8,358 bases of DNA. It comes from Candidatus Bathyarchaeota archaeon (GTDB taxonomy: Archaea; Thermoproteota; Bathyarchaeia; TCS64). This document shows, piece by piece, positions 1 to 6,349 of the stretch. The translations under genes and the position numbers were made by a program. How positions within the stretch are numbered: position 1 is the stretch's first letter; every line of letters begins with the position of its first letter. Where the stretch lies: contig JAFGTA010000123.1 in NCBI GenBank assembly GCA_016934355.1, positions 1 to 8,358 on the forward strand, in the 5' to 3' direction. Under the pieces are notes generated by a model that was given only the letters and a program-made list of their open reading frames with translations, ran no database searches and was not told where the DNA came from.

Positions 1-2027
1 CAAGCAGGTTCAACCTCTGGGACACCGATTTCCCCCTCAGCATCCACCACGGCAGCCTCGCCAAGACAAGCAGGATAGCCACCGAGAAGGGGCTCAAGGC
101 GGGCGACCTCCGCACAGTCATCTGCACCAGCAGCCTGGAGTTGGGCATCGACATCGGCGCAATCGACCTAGTCATCCAGTACAACAGCCCACGCCAGGTA
201 ACCCGACTCCTCCAGCGCGTCGGCCGAAGCGGCCACAGCATCGAGGAGACCAGCAAAGGCGTCATCGTGGCGATGAACAGCGACGACGCACTTGAGAGCA
301 TGGTGATCTGCCGCCGCGCCCTCCACGAGATCATGGAGCCGCTGTACGTACCCGAGAAGCCCTTCGACGTGCTTGTGAACCAGCTCATCGCCGAGCTCAT
401 GCAGCGGAGCAGACTCTACTTCCTACAGGCAAAGAACCTGTTCGAGGGCGCCTACCCGTACAGGGACCTCACCGAGGAAGACATACTCAACGCGGCGCGT
501 TACATGCACGACAGGTTCCCCCGGCTCGCCTGGCTCAGCGAGGAGGACGAGGTAATGATCAAGCCACGCGGCAGCAGGAAGACCATGTACAGGTATTTCT
601 TCAACAACCTGAGCATGATCCCTGACGAGAAGGATTATCTCATCGTCGAGGTGGATGATGACAGCCCCGTCGGAATCCTTCAGGAGGCGTTCGTCGCCGA
701 GTACGCGAAGCCCGGCGTCAAGTTCACCCTCAGGGGACGCCCGTGGAAGATACTCAACATCCACAACGACAAGATATACGTACGCGGCGAGGACGACCCC
801 ACGGGCGCCATCCCCAGCTGGGTGGGCGAGCAGATACCGGTACCCCTTGAAGTCGCCTTAGAGGTCGGGGAGATCAAAGCCTTCGTAGAGGACAACCTCG
901 CCGAGGGAAAGAAGGCAGACGTGATAGCTAGCGAACTCCAGTTCAAGTACCCAGCCAACGTCTCCACTATCAAGAGAGCTATCTCGGAACTCGTCGACCA
1001 CAGCAGCCACGGGTACCCGGTGCCCACCAACAAGCGGGTAGTTCTAGAGGACTGGAACGACAACGTCATCATCCACGCCAACTTCGGCAGCCTAGCCAAC
1101 CGTACGCTGGCCCGGATAGTCGGGCACCTCGTAAGCGAGGAGACAGGGTACCCCGTCGGAGTCCAGCAGGACACGTACATGTTCATCACCCAGACCGTGG
1201 GAAACGTGGACGCCCACTACGTAGCCCGGATGCTCACGAGTCTAGCGGACGGCAACATGGAAGCCGTGGTCAGGGACGCCGTCACCAAGACGGGGCTCTT
1301 CAAGAAGCGGCTCATCAATGTTGCGCGGAAGGCGGGGGCTCTGAGCAAGTTCGCCAACTTCAGCAACATCACCCTAGGGCGGCTCATGAAGAGCTTCGAG
1401 GGCACCATCATCTTCGAGGAGGCCATGAAAGACACCCTCAGGCAGGACCTGGACGTCGAGGCCACCATGGATCTGCTTCGACGGATGGCCGATGGGGACA
1501 TAGAGGTAACGGTGCTGGACACCGGCGGAGAGGTGAGCCCCCTCGGCCAACTCGGCGTAGACAGCATCACCATGAAGACAGACATCGTGCCCCCCGAGAA
1601 GATGACCAAGATCATACTGGAGTCAGCGAAGGCGCGCATCTACAACGAGACCCGCGTCCTCGCGTGCCTCGGGAAACGCGACTGGCTGGAGGAGAGGCAG
1701 GTGAAGGACTACCCCGAGAAGCTTGTCTGCCCTATCTGCGGCTCCACCGAGGTAGGGGTCTTCGACCGCAGCATGGAGGAGGTGGCGGAGCATCAGTCCA
1801 CTACGAAGCGAAGCAAGAAGGAGCCGCCGAGGTGGTGGCAGGCCGGCGCCGACGCGTCAAAGCTAGTCTCCATGTACGGCAGAAGGGCGGCCATCGTCGC
1901 CTCGGCTAAGCGTGTCGACCACACCGAGGCTTGGGACATACTGGCGGAGACGGGAGGCGAGGGCGACGATTTCTTCGAACGCATCGTCGAGGCCGAGCGT
2001 GAAGCCCTGCGCAGACGGTTCATGTGA
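1..2027 (+). CDS. lhr: Lhr-family ATP-dependent helicase, 5'-truncated by window edge
   Basis: This is the C-terminal part of a large Lhr-type superfamily 2 helicase, which remodels DNA or RNA-DNA hybrids using ATP. The first whole codon is at base 3, leaving 674 visible residues. The missing N-terminus should hold the first RecA domain with the Walker A and DEAH motifs. Visible in order are the HHGSL motif (residues 15-19), motif V as TSSLELGIDIG (about 41-51), motif VI QRVGRSGH (71-78, bases 213-236), and a winged-helix-like region. The Lhr signature IPSWVGE follows (about 270-276), then a long DEAD/H-associated domain. The tail carries CPIC (bases 1728-1739) and ends in an AERE-RRRF sequence typical of the family. 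The first cysteine knuckle expected before CPIC appears incomplete: one Cys at 1665, followed by L-G-K. A TTG at 141 lies inside motif V and is not a start. Family assignment is firm; the exact Lhr subfamily is not determined. Confidence 0.93.
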   Translation, partial: SRFNLWDTDFPLSIHHGSLAKTSRIATEKGLKAGDLRTVICTSSLELGIDIGAIDLVIQYNSPRQVTRLLQRVGRSGHSIEETSKGVIVAMNSDDALESMVICRRALHEIMEPLYVPEKPFDVLVNQLIAELMQRSRLYFLQAKNLFEGAYPYRDLTEEDILNAARYMHDRFPRLAWLSEEDEVMIKPRGSRKTMYRYFFNNLSMIPDEKDYLIVEVDDDSPVGILQEAFVAEYAKPGVKFTLRGRPWKILNIHNDKIYVRGEDDPTGAIPSWVGEQIPVPLEVALEVGEIKAFVEDNLAEGKKADVIASELQFKYPANVSTIKRAISELVDHSSHGYPVPTNKRVVLEDWNDNVIIHANFGSLANRTLARIVGHLVSEETGYPVGVQQDTYMFITQTVGNVDAHYVARMLTSLADGNMEAVVRDAVTKTGLFKKRLINVARKAGALSKFANFSNITLGRLMKSFEGTIIFEEAMKDTLRQDLDVEATMDLLRRMADGDIEVTVLDTGGEVSPLGQLGVDSITMKTDIVPPEKMTKIILESAKARIYNETRVLACLGKRDWLEERQVKDYPEKLVCPICGSTEVGVFDRSMEEVAEHQSTTKRSKKEPPRWWQAGADASKLVSMYGRRAAIVASAKRVDHTEAWDILAETGGEGDDFFERIVEAEREALRRRFM

Positions 2028-2094
2028 CCCGACAGCGTATCGTACTTTCTCATCCGGAAAATGGTGTAAGGTTGAGGCATAATGTTCTTGATAA

Positions 2095-2104
2095 GGCATA
2101 TACG
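2095..2104 (+). promoter_or_regulatory. TATA-like box upstream of the AroM gene
   Basis: GGCATATACG is centred about 26-27 bases before the ATG at 2127, with ATAAG just upstream as a possible BRE. This is the spacing expected for archaeal leaderless transcription starting at or next to the ATG. It is the main reason for preferring 2127 over the upstream in-frame ATG at 2082. No TSS data are available. Confidence 0.45.
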
Positions 2105-2126
2105 CGCTGAACACGCTTCATCAGCC

Positions 2127-2795
2127 ATGAAGAAGATCGGCATGCTCACCATAGGCCAGTCGCCTCGTGACGACCTAATACCCGGCCTCATGGAGATACT
2201 AGGCGAGGGCTACGAGATCGTACAGGCCGGCGCTCTGGACGACTATACACTGGAGGATGTCAAAAAGATCGAGCTGAAACCCGAGGACTACATCCTGGTG
2301 AGCAGGATGCGGGACGGCACCGAGATAAAGATCACCAAAAAGCATATCCTACCTCTGATGCAGAGGCGGCTCGACGAGATCGAATCCCAAGGCGTCAGGC
2401 TGACTGTGGTCATGTGCACCGGCAAGTTCCCCCAGTTCAGATCGAAGGGACTCGTGGTCACCCCATCGGAGATACTGAAAGGCGTAGTAGAAGGCGCCCT
2501 CAAGGAGGGCAGGCTGGGCGTTGTCTACCCTACCGCTGAACAGAAGTCGTACGCCGAGAAGGACTTCGGCAGACCTGGCGTGGAGGTCTACGCGGACTCG
2601 GTGTCTCCGTACGAGCCGAGCGACGTTGAGGGGCTGCTTACGAGGCTAGGGAAACAGGAGCTGGATCTGGTGTTCCTTAACTGCTTCGGGTTCCCCACGT
2701 GGCTTAAGAAGAAGGTTTATGAGGCCACGGGCAAGCCCGTGATACAGAGTAACGTGTTAATAGCCAGGGTCCTGAAAGAGCTGGTCTCCGGGTAG
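2127..2795 (+). CDS. aroM: AroM-family protein
   Basis: The predicted protein has 222 residues, about the length of E. coli AroM, a protein of unknown biochemical function named for its linkage to aroL. The N-terminus TIGQSPRDDLIPG (residues 8-20) is the family hallmark. Two cysteines lie in conserved-looking settings, VVMCTGKFP (Cys97) and FLNCFGF (Cys186). They resemble the paired catalytic Cys of Asp/Glu racemase-type enzymes, which is an inference about mechanism and not a demonstrated activity. No signal peptide or membrane segment is apparent. I chose the start at 2127 because homology begins at MKKIGMLTIG and a TATA-like box sits about 26 bases upstream. The in-frame ATG at 2082 has a GAGG nearby but would add an unlikely 15-residue leader. 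No shikimate gene is adjacent. The last 39 bases overlap the convergent rlmE gene. Confidence 0.85.
   Translation: MKKIGMLTIGQSPRDDLIPGLMEILGEGYEIVQAGALDDYTLEDVKKIELKPEDYILVSRMRDGTEIKITKKHILPLMQRRLDEIESQGVRLTVVMCTGKFPQFRSKGLVVTPSEILKGVVEGALKEGRLGVVYPTAEQKSYAEKDFGRPGVEVYADSVSPYEPSDVEGLLTRLGKQELDLVFLNCFGFPTWLKKKVYEATGKPVIQSNVLIARVLKELVSG
2726..2741. repeat. Perfect 7-bp inverted repeat, 2-base centre
   Basis: CACGGGC-AA-GCCCGTG lies inside the AroM coding sequence, 15 bases downstream of the rlmE stop on the minus strand. In the rlmE transcript it would be followed by a pyrimidine-rich stretch (CCTTCTTCTT) but not by a clean U-run. It could aid 3'-end formation of rlmE, or be a chance consequence of the codons. 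A 7-bp stem is expected a few times by chance in a window this size if loop length is free. Confidence 0.3.
2757..2795. other. 39-base tail-to-tail overlap of aroM and rlmE
   Basis: The AroM stop TAG is at 2793-2795 (+). The rlmE stop TAA is the complement of 2757-2759, where AroM uses TTA for Leu211. Codon boundaries coincide on the two strands. The last 12 RlmE residues are therefore encoded antisense to the end of AroM, in a segment (SNVLIARVL) that looks conserved in AroM. Confidence 0.85.
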
Positions 2796-3464
2796 AGGCC
2801 CCTCGTCCTCGTCTTTACCGTCGTCCCATCCCCCTTCTTCGCGGGGCAGCTTCCTGTCGGGCTTCAGATGCCTAGCCACGATGTAGCGTTCGGCGCTCTG
2901 CTTACGCGATGCCGATGGCTTGTAGTTCTTGACGTACGTGAACATGGCCTTGATCTCCTCGATGTACCTCTGGTGTTCGCCTCCCTGGAATATCTTGGCC
3001 ACGAACCACCCGTCCTGCTTGAGCAGCTTGTCCGCTATTCGTAGCGCTATTCTGGCGAGGTGGATCTGTCTGAACTGGTCCACGTCCCACTCGCCTATCA
3101 CGTCGGGCGCCATGTCGCTGAGGATGACGTCGGCTTTTCCGTCGAAGTACGCCAGTATCTCCGCCTGTACGGCCTTATCCCTGACGTCGCCTACGATGGT
3201 CACTATGTTGGACTCCCAGAGGGGCTTTATCTCGTTGAGGTCCACTCCGACGACGAGGCCATCCTCGTCGACGTGCTCAGCCGTCACCTGAAGCCAGCCC
3301 CCGGGGGCGGCGCCGAGGTCAAGTACGTACCTCGCGTCGTCGAAGATGCCGAACTTGTTCTGTATCTGCTTAAGCTTGTATGATGCGCGTGAGCGGTAGC
3401 CCTCCTCCTTGGCCTTGAGGTGGTAGTGCTCGGTCCTGCGTTCATGTATCCATCTGTTCGGCAA
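2757..3464 (-). CDS. rlmE: RlmE/FtsJ-type 23S rRNA 2'-O-methyltransferase
   Basis: This is a 235-residue SAM-dependent ribose 2'-O-methyltransferase of the FtsJ/RlmE family. The bacterial member methylates U2552 in the 23S rRNA A-loop. The SAM-binding motif LDLGAAPGGW is at residues 48-57. The K-D-K-E catalytic tetrad is complete: Lys30 (SRASYKL), Asp117 (SDMAPD), Lys157 (VAKIFQGG) and Glu192 (QSAERYIVAR). The domain ends near residue 198 and is followed by a roughly 37-residue polar, acidic tail (DDGKDEDEG) that I do not recognise. Its last 12 residues overprint the aroM 3' end. The start is TTG at 3464, giving MPNRWIHERR, which aligns with the usual archaeal N-terminus; no ATG is available nearby. 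TTCATAAGAC lies about 28 bases upstream, so a leaderless mRNA is possible. The neighbouring rbr gene is divergent. Confidence 0.93.
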   Translation of the reverse strand: MPNRWIHERRTEHYHLKAKEEGYRSRASYKLKQIQNKFGIFDDARYVLDLGAAPGGWLQVTAEHVDEDGLVVGVDLNEIKPLWESNIVTIVGDVRDKAVQAEILAYFDGKADVILSDMAPDVIGEWDVDQFRQIHLARIALRIADKLLKQDGWFVAKIFQGGEHQRYIEEIKAMFTYVKNYKPSASRKQSAERYIVARHLKPDRKLPREEGGWDDGKDEDEGPLPGDQLFQDPGY

Positions 3465-3487
3465 TTCGATGCCGATATTCCTTCCGA

Positions 3488-3497
3488 GTCTTATGAA
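3488..3497 (-). promoter_or_regulatory. TATA-like element for rlmE
   Basis: On the minus strand TTCATAAGAC is centred about 28 bases before the TTG start at 3464, a spacing compatible with a leaderless or near-leaderless transcript. The match to the archaeal TATA consensus is weak. The AT-rich block at 3519-3527 is a possible alternative, giving a longer leader. Confidence 0.35.
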
Positions 3498-3518
3498 GGT
3501 TTGGAAACACGTGATTCA

Positions 3519-3527
3519 TTTAATAAA
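3519..3527 (+). promoter_or_regulatory. TATA-like box for rubrerythrin
   Basis: TTTAATAAA is the most AT-rich element in the 98-base divergent gap. With archaeal spacing it predicts transcription start near 3549 and a leader of about 14 bases before the ATG at 3563. That is long enough to include the GTGAT ribosome-binding site. Read on the other strand (TTTATTAAA) it could also serve rlmE. Confidence 0.5.
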
Positions 3528-3553
3528 CGCCGCTACGATCCAGTCAACATTCT

Positions 3554-3558
3554 GTGAT
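3554..3558 (+). promoter_or_regulatory. Ribosome-binding site GTGAT for rubrerythrin
   Basis: GTGAT matches the 3' part of the AGGAGGTGAT Shine-Dalgarno core and lies four bases before the ATG at 3563. This favours the ATG as the start and makes the in-frame GTG at 3554 part of the binding site. It is the only upstream site in the window that looks like a credible Shine-Dalgarno. Confidence 0.45.
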
Positions 3559-3562
3559 AGAC

Positions 3563-4066
3563 ATGAGCAAGACCAAAGAGAACCTGAAAGCCGCGTTCGC
3601 AGGTGAGAGCGAGGCAAACAGGAAGTACCTAGCCTTCGCTAAGAAGGCAGACGAGGAGGGATACCCCCAAGTAGCGAAGCTGTTCAGGGCGGCTTCCGCC
3701 GCCGAGACGGTACACGCCCATAACCACCTGCGGATCATGGGCGGCATAAGGTCCACGGCCGAGAACCTTCAAGAGGCAATCGATGGAGAGACCTACGAGT
3801 TCAAGCAGATGTACCCCGGGTTCCTCGAAGTGGCCGCGGAGGAAAACGAGAACCAGGCGTCGTGGAGCTTCAACATAGCCAACGAAGTGGAGAAGATACA
3901 CGCTGATCTCTACGAGAAGGCGGCTGAGAGCCTGAAGAAGAAACAGGACATATCCCACGTCGACTACTATGTCTGCAAGGTGTGCGGCAACACCGTGGAG
4001 GGAAGCCCACCTGAGAGGTGCCCCATCTGCAACGCCCCCGCCAAGAGCTTCAACAAGGTGGACTAG
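3563..4066 (+). CDS. rbr: Rubrerythrin (ferritin-like diiron plus rubredoxin-like domain)
   Basis: This cytosolic non-haem iron protein has 167 residues. Rubrerythrins reduce hydrogen peroxide to water in anaerobes, with electrons from a rubredoxin-type partner. The N-terminal four-helix domain shows GESEAN (residues 14-19) and AAETVHAH with Glu48 and His51. It also has ETYEFKQMYPGF with Glu76/Glu79, an EEN segment near 93-95, and NEVEKIHADLY with Glu110 and His113. These are the expected diiron-ligand segments. The C-terminus has a rubredoxin-like FeS4 site: Cys138, Cys141, Cys153 and Cys156. Length and domain order are normal. The ATG at 3563 is chosen over the GTG at 3554 because GTGAT just before it is a plausible Shine-Dalgarno. 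The gene is divergent from rlmE, and its stop codon overlaps that of convergent trm1. Confidence 0.95.
   Translation: MSKTKENLKAAFAGESEANRKYLAFAKKADEEGYPQVAKLFRAASAAETVHAHNHLRIMGGIRSTAENLQEAIDGETYEFKQMYPGFLEVAAEENENQASWSFNIANEVEKIHADLYEKAAESLKKKQDISHVDYYVCKVCGNTVEGSPPERCPICNAPAKSFNKVD
4063..4066. other. CTAG serving as both stop codons of rbr and trm1
   Basis: TAG at 4064-4066 ends rbr on the plus strand. The complement of 4063-4065, also TAG, ends trm1 on the minus strand. The self-complementary CTAG therefore terminates both reading frames and leaves no intergenic space, so any terminator must lie inside the opposing gene. Confidence 0.9.
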
Positions 4067-5244
4067 CCACCCAAGGCTTCCCTCAGCTCTGACGCCGAGG
4101 CGTCCGTTTTTAATCCTCTTTCACTGAAATGAGTCTTCGCTACCCTGAACCCCGCATCTGTCACACGATTCAAAGCCTCCTGGGTTGCCATAGACTTTCT
4201 CCCAAGGCTTGAGCATAACGCGTCGATGTCGAAGAACCAAGGTGGATACCCGTGCTCGCCTCTAACCCTGTTGATTAGTGATACAGCCCTCGTCTCTCTC
4301 AGATGATCCTCCCCCGTAGCGACCGCGAGCATCCCTGAGACGAAAACCGGTTCGCATAGCTCCCCGAGCCAGAGCGGGCCGCCAACATTGGTCTTCCCGC
4401 CGCACTCCGGGCAGTCTTCCTGCCTGTTGTCGTCTGAGGCCCACCTGTGGAGGCAGGCAGCGCAGTGTTTTATATACCCCATCTGCCCTAGGAGGCTGTC
4501 GGCCCGCTGTTTTCCCTTGTCGAGGCGGCTGTAGACCCGTATATAGTGGTCGGCGTAGTAAGAGAACAGAAGCGTTGCCGCCCTCTCGTGGACGGCCGCT
4601 TGCCTTACCAGTGAACCTATTAGCAGCCGCAAGGCTGCCTCGTGACAGAACTCGCCGTTGAGTGGCGCCCCACCGTATTTCCGGATGCACGCCCTCGGGT
4701 TCACGCCGCAGAGGGGCGCCATGTCTGTCGCGGTAAGCGCGAGGACGCCGTGGTTCTTCACTGCGCGCACCGCCGTGTCGATGAAAGGCGTCGGCGTGCC
4801 GTAGGGGTCTACGTCAACGTAGTCGAACCTGCCCCCCGGGTAGCAGTGGAGGGAGAGCAGGAGGTTGGCGTCGAGAAGCCTGAACTCGGTGAGTACTTGG
4901 ACGTTATTGAGCTGAGTGTTGTATCCGCCGAGCCTGACTGCGCTTGGGCTCAGGTCACCCATCACCACCCTTTCTATTCCCTTGACCTCCAAGGCTAACC
5001 TTATCCCCCTAACACCGCTGCCACTCATGGGCTCACACGCGGTAACCTCTCTCCCGAGGATTCTCTGGTGCGCCGCGAGCGCCAGCACAGCCGTGTCCCT
5101 GTTAGTCTTCATCACGGGATTATAGAAAACGGGAGCCATGCTCCTGAGGTGCTGCTCGGGCTCCCCCGATGAGGCGTCGAGGGCAGGCACGAGTAGACGC
5201 GCCTTTCCCTCCCGAACCTCCTCTGTGAGGAACCCTAGGGTCAT
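4063..5244 (-). CDS. trm1: tRNA (guanine26-N2)-dimethyltransferase Trm1
   Basis: This 393-residue SAM-dependent enzyme makes N2-methyl and N2,N2-dimethylguanosine at tRNA position 26. The N-terminus has the family layout EGKARLLVP (residues 12-20) and VFYNPVMKTNRD (39-50). The SAM-binding loop follows as PMSGSGVRGIRLALE (72-86). The active-site region contains DVDPYGTPTPFIDTA (144-158) and LALTATDMAPLCG (168-180). HYIRVYSR (233-240) is also typical. A four-Cys zinc site is present as CAAC (261-264) and CPEC (278-281). Length is normal for archaeal Trm1. The start is ATG at 5244, with no clear Shine-Dalgarno or TATA box in the 38-base gap after the Ldh2-family gene, so cotranscription with that gene is likely. 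The 3' end converges on rbr with a four-base overlap. Confidence 0.96.
   Translation of the reverse strand: MTLGFLTEEVREGKARLLVPALDASSGEPEQHLRSMAPVFYNPVMKTNRDTAVLALAAHQRILGREVTACEPMSGSGVRGIRLALEVKGIERVVMGDLSPSAVRLGGYNTQLNNVQVLTEFRLLDANLLLSLHCYPGGRFDYVDVDPYGTPTPFIDTAVRAVKNHGVLALTATDMAPLCGVNPRACIRKYGGAPLNGEFCHEAALRLLIGSLVRQAAVHERAATLLFSYYADHYIRVYSRLDKGKQRADSLLGQMGYIKHCAACLHRWASDDNRQEDCPECGGKTNVGGPLWLGELCEPVFVSGMLAVATGEDHLRETRAVSLINRVRGEHGYPPWFFDIDALCSSLGRKSMATQEALNRVTDAGFRVAKTHFSERGLKTDASASELREALGG
4091..4111 (+). terminator. Possible rbr terminator: hairpin plus T5 inside trm1
   Basis: GACGCC-GA-GGCGTC (4091-4104) is a perfect inverted repeat, realistically a 5-bp stem with a CGAG loop in RNA. 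CG and five T (4107-4111) follow, on the plus strand 24 bases after the rbr stop. Archaeal RNA polymerase ends transcription mainly at T-runs of about five or more, so this could end rbr mRNA within the 3' end of trm1. The same bases encode Lys-Thr-Asp-Ala in Trm1, so chance cannot be excluded. Confidence 0.45.
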
Positions 5245-5252
5245 CTTGATCG

Positions 5253-5268
5253 GTTGAGACGCCTCAGC
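5253..5268. repeat. Small inverted repeat between Ldh2-family gene and trm1
   Basis: TGAG-ACGC-CTCA is a 4-bp perfect stem at 5255-5266, extended in plus-strand RNA by a U-G wobble and a G-C pair. It lies in the 38-base gap upstream of trm1. It may be a weak regulatory or processing hairpin, but a stem this short is easily produced by chance. Confidence 0.2.
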
Positions 5269-5282
5269 GCTTTTCTGGTTTG

Positions 5283-6308
5283 CTATACTTCAACACCGAG
5301 ACGCTTACACGTCGCCTTTATCTCGGCCCACGTGGAGTCCGGCACGGGCACCCCGTCCCTGAGCCTAGCCACCTTGGTCTCCTTCTCGGGCTCACCCGGA
5401 ATGAGCACCCTCTCCCCCGCGACGGCGGGCAGCGCCTTCACCTTCTCAAGCAGCTCCGCTGTGTTCGCCTTGAACGCGTCGAGCCCAATGAAGCCCTCGG
5501 GGTTCACCGCCAGCATGAAGATGCCGTTTGGCGAGGGGAGCGCGCCTCCGCCGGGGAGGCCGGTGCGGGACCCGGTTAGCACAGCCCCAAGCAGCTCCGA
5601 TGCCATGCTGAGCCCGTACCCCTTGTAGTCGCCGAAGGGGAGGAGCCAACCGCCGTCGTAGACGGCGTTGGGGTCGTCTGTTACACGCCCGTACTTGTCG
5701 CGTGTCCAGTGCTTGGGTATCTTGGCCTTCTTGGCCCTCGCCACCGCCACCTTGCCGTGGGCCACTACGCTTGTGGCGTAGTCCACGAGGAACGGCGTCT
5801 CCGACCCTGTCGGGACCGAGACGCTGAACGGGTTGGTACCTAGGGCTTTACCGAGGCCGTTGTATACTGAGACGATGGGGTTCCCCACGTTGACGTAGAA
5901 AGTGGCTATGATGTCATGCTTCGCCGCCCACTCAGTGTAGAACCCTATCCTGCCTATGTGGTTGCAGTTGAAGCCGCCGACACCCGCGACCATGTGCTCC
6001 TTCGCCTTACGGACAGCAGTCTCTGTCACCTTCATCGCCGTGAGCTGACCGAAAGCCCATTGACCGTCCACGAGGGCCGACGACGGCGTCTCCTTAACTA
6101 TCGTGGGCTCGGCGTCGACCTTGATGTGGCCTTCCTTGATTCTGTCGCTGTACCTCACGTAGTAGTGGACCCCGTGGCTGTCGTGGCCGGCGAGGTTCGC
6201 CTCCACCAGCGTGTTCACAAGAAACGAGGCGTCCTCCTCTGACGCACCCTGAGCGGTGAATATCCTTACGCCCAGCTTCACAAGCTCCTCGGCGGAAATT
6301 ACGACCAT
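5283..6308 (-). CDS. Ldh2-family malate/L-lactate-type dehydrogenase
   Basis: The product is a 341-residue NAD(P)-dependent 2-hydroxyacid oxidoreductase of the Ldh2/MDH2 family. The family includes malate, L-lactate, L-sulfolactate and ureidoglycolate dehydrogenases and 2,3-diketogulonate reductase, and it does not have a Rossmann fold. The hallmark GHDSHGV is at residues 41-47, with His45 as the likely catalytic residue. CNHIGRIGFY (115-124) is a form of the usual SNHFGAAGYY. GTNPFSVSVPTG (157-168) and FGDYKGYGLSMASELLGAVL (225-244) are also diagnostic. Length is normal. The start chosen is ATG at 6308, not the TTG two codons upstream, because CTTTTTTACC lies about 27 bases before it and no Shine-Dalgarno is seen. 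Substrate cannot be assigned. The threonine aldolase-family gene lies 41 bases upstream and trm1 38 bases downstream. Confidence 0.88.
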   Translation of the reverse strand: MVVISAEELVKLGVRIFTAQGASEEDASFLVNTLVEANLAGHDSHGVHYYVRYSDRIKEGHIKVDAEPTIVKETPSSALVDGQWAFGQLTAMKVTETAVRKAKEHMVAGVGGFNCNHIGRIGFYTEWAAKHDIIATFYVNVGNPIVSVYNGLGKALGTNPFSVSVPTGSETPFLVDYATSVVAHGKVAVARAKKAKIPKHWTRDKYGRVTDDPNAVYDGGWLLPFGDYKGYGLSMASELLGAVLTGSRTGLPGGGALPSPNGIFMLAVNPEGFIGLDAFKANTAELLEKVKALPAVAGERVLIPGEPEKETKVARLRDGVPVPDSTWAEIKATCKRLGVEV

Positions 6309-6330
6309 GAACAATAGAAGAGCTTGGATA

Positions 6331-6340
6331 GGTAAAAAAG
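6331..6340 (-). promoter_or_regulatory. T-rich element: TATA-like for the Ldh2 gene and/or T6 terminator of the aldolase gene
   Basis: On the minus strand CTTTTTTACC lies 10 bases after the aldolase stop and is centred about 27 bases before the ATG at 6308. Its T6 run fits an archaeal oligo-T terminator. Its position and CTTTTTTA sequence also fit an archaeal TATA box driving a leaderless mRNA. Either or both roles are possible. Confidence 0.45.
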
Positions 6341-6349
6341 GGTTGGGGG

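Noticed and set aside
141..143. TTG at 141 as the start of a 628-residue protein
   Set aside because: It falls inside helicase motif V (LELGIDIG). The same frame is open to the left edge and encodes HHGSL and more Lhr sequence, so the gene is cut by the window, not started here.
680..1189. 169-residue open frame antisense to the Lhr gene
   Set aside because: It lies wholly within the conserved Lhr coding region, has no recognisable motif, and long antisense frames are common in GC-rich DNA.
2082..2126. Upstream ATG at 2082 as the aroM start
   Set aside because: It has a GAGG nearby, but it adds 15 residues with no AroM similarity, and the TATA-like box at 2095-2104 would lie inside that extension. 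The 2127 start fits the family better, though this is not proven.
2830..2846. CCCC/GGGG stem downstream of the aroM stop as a terminator
   Set aside because: Only four pairs with an eight-base loop and no T-run after it. It is explained by RlmE codons.
4008..4020. CACCT-GAG-AGGTG as a trm1 terminator hairpin inside rbr
   Set aside because: A five-pair stem with no T-run on the minus strand. It lies in the codons between the rubredoxin cysteines and is easily due to chance.
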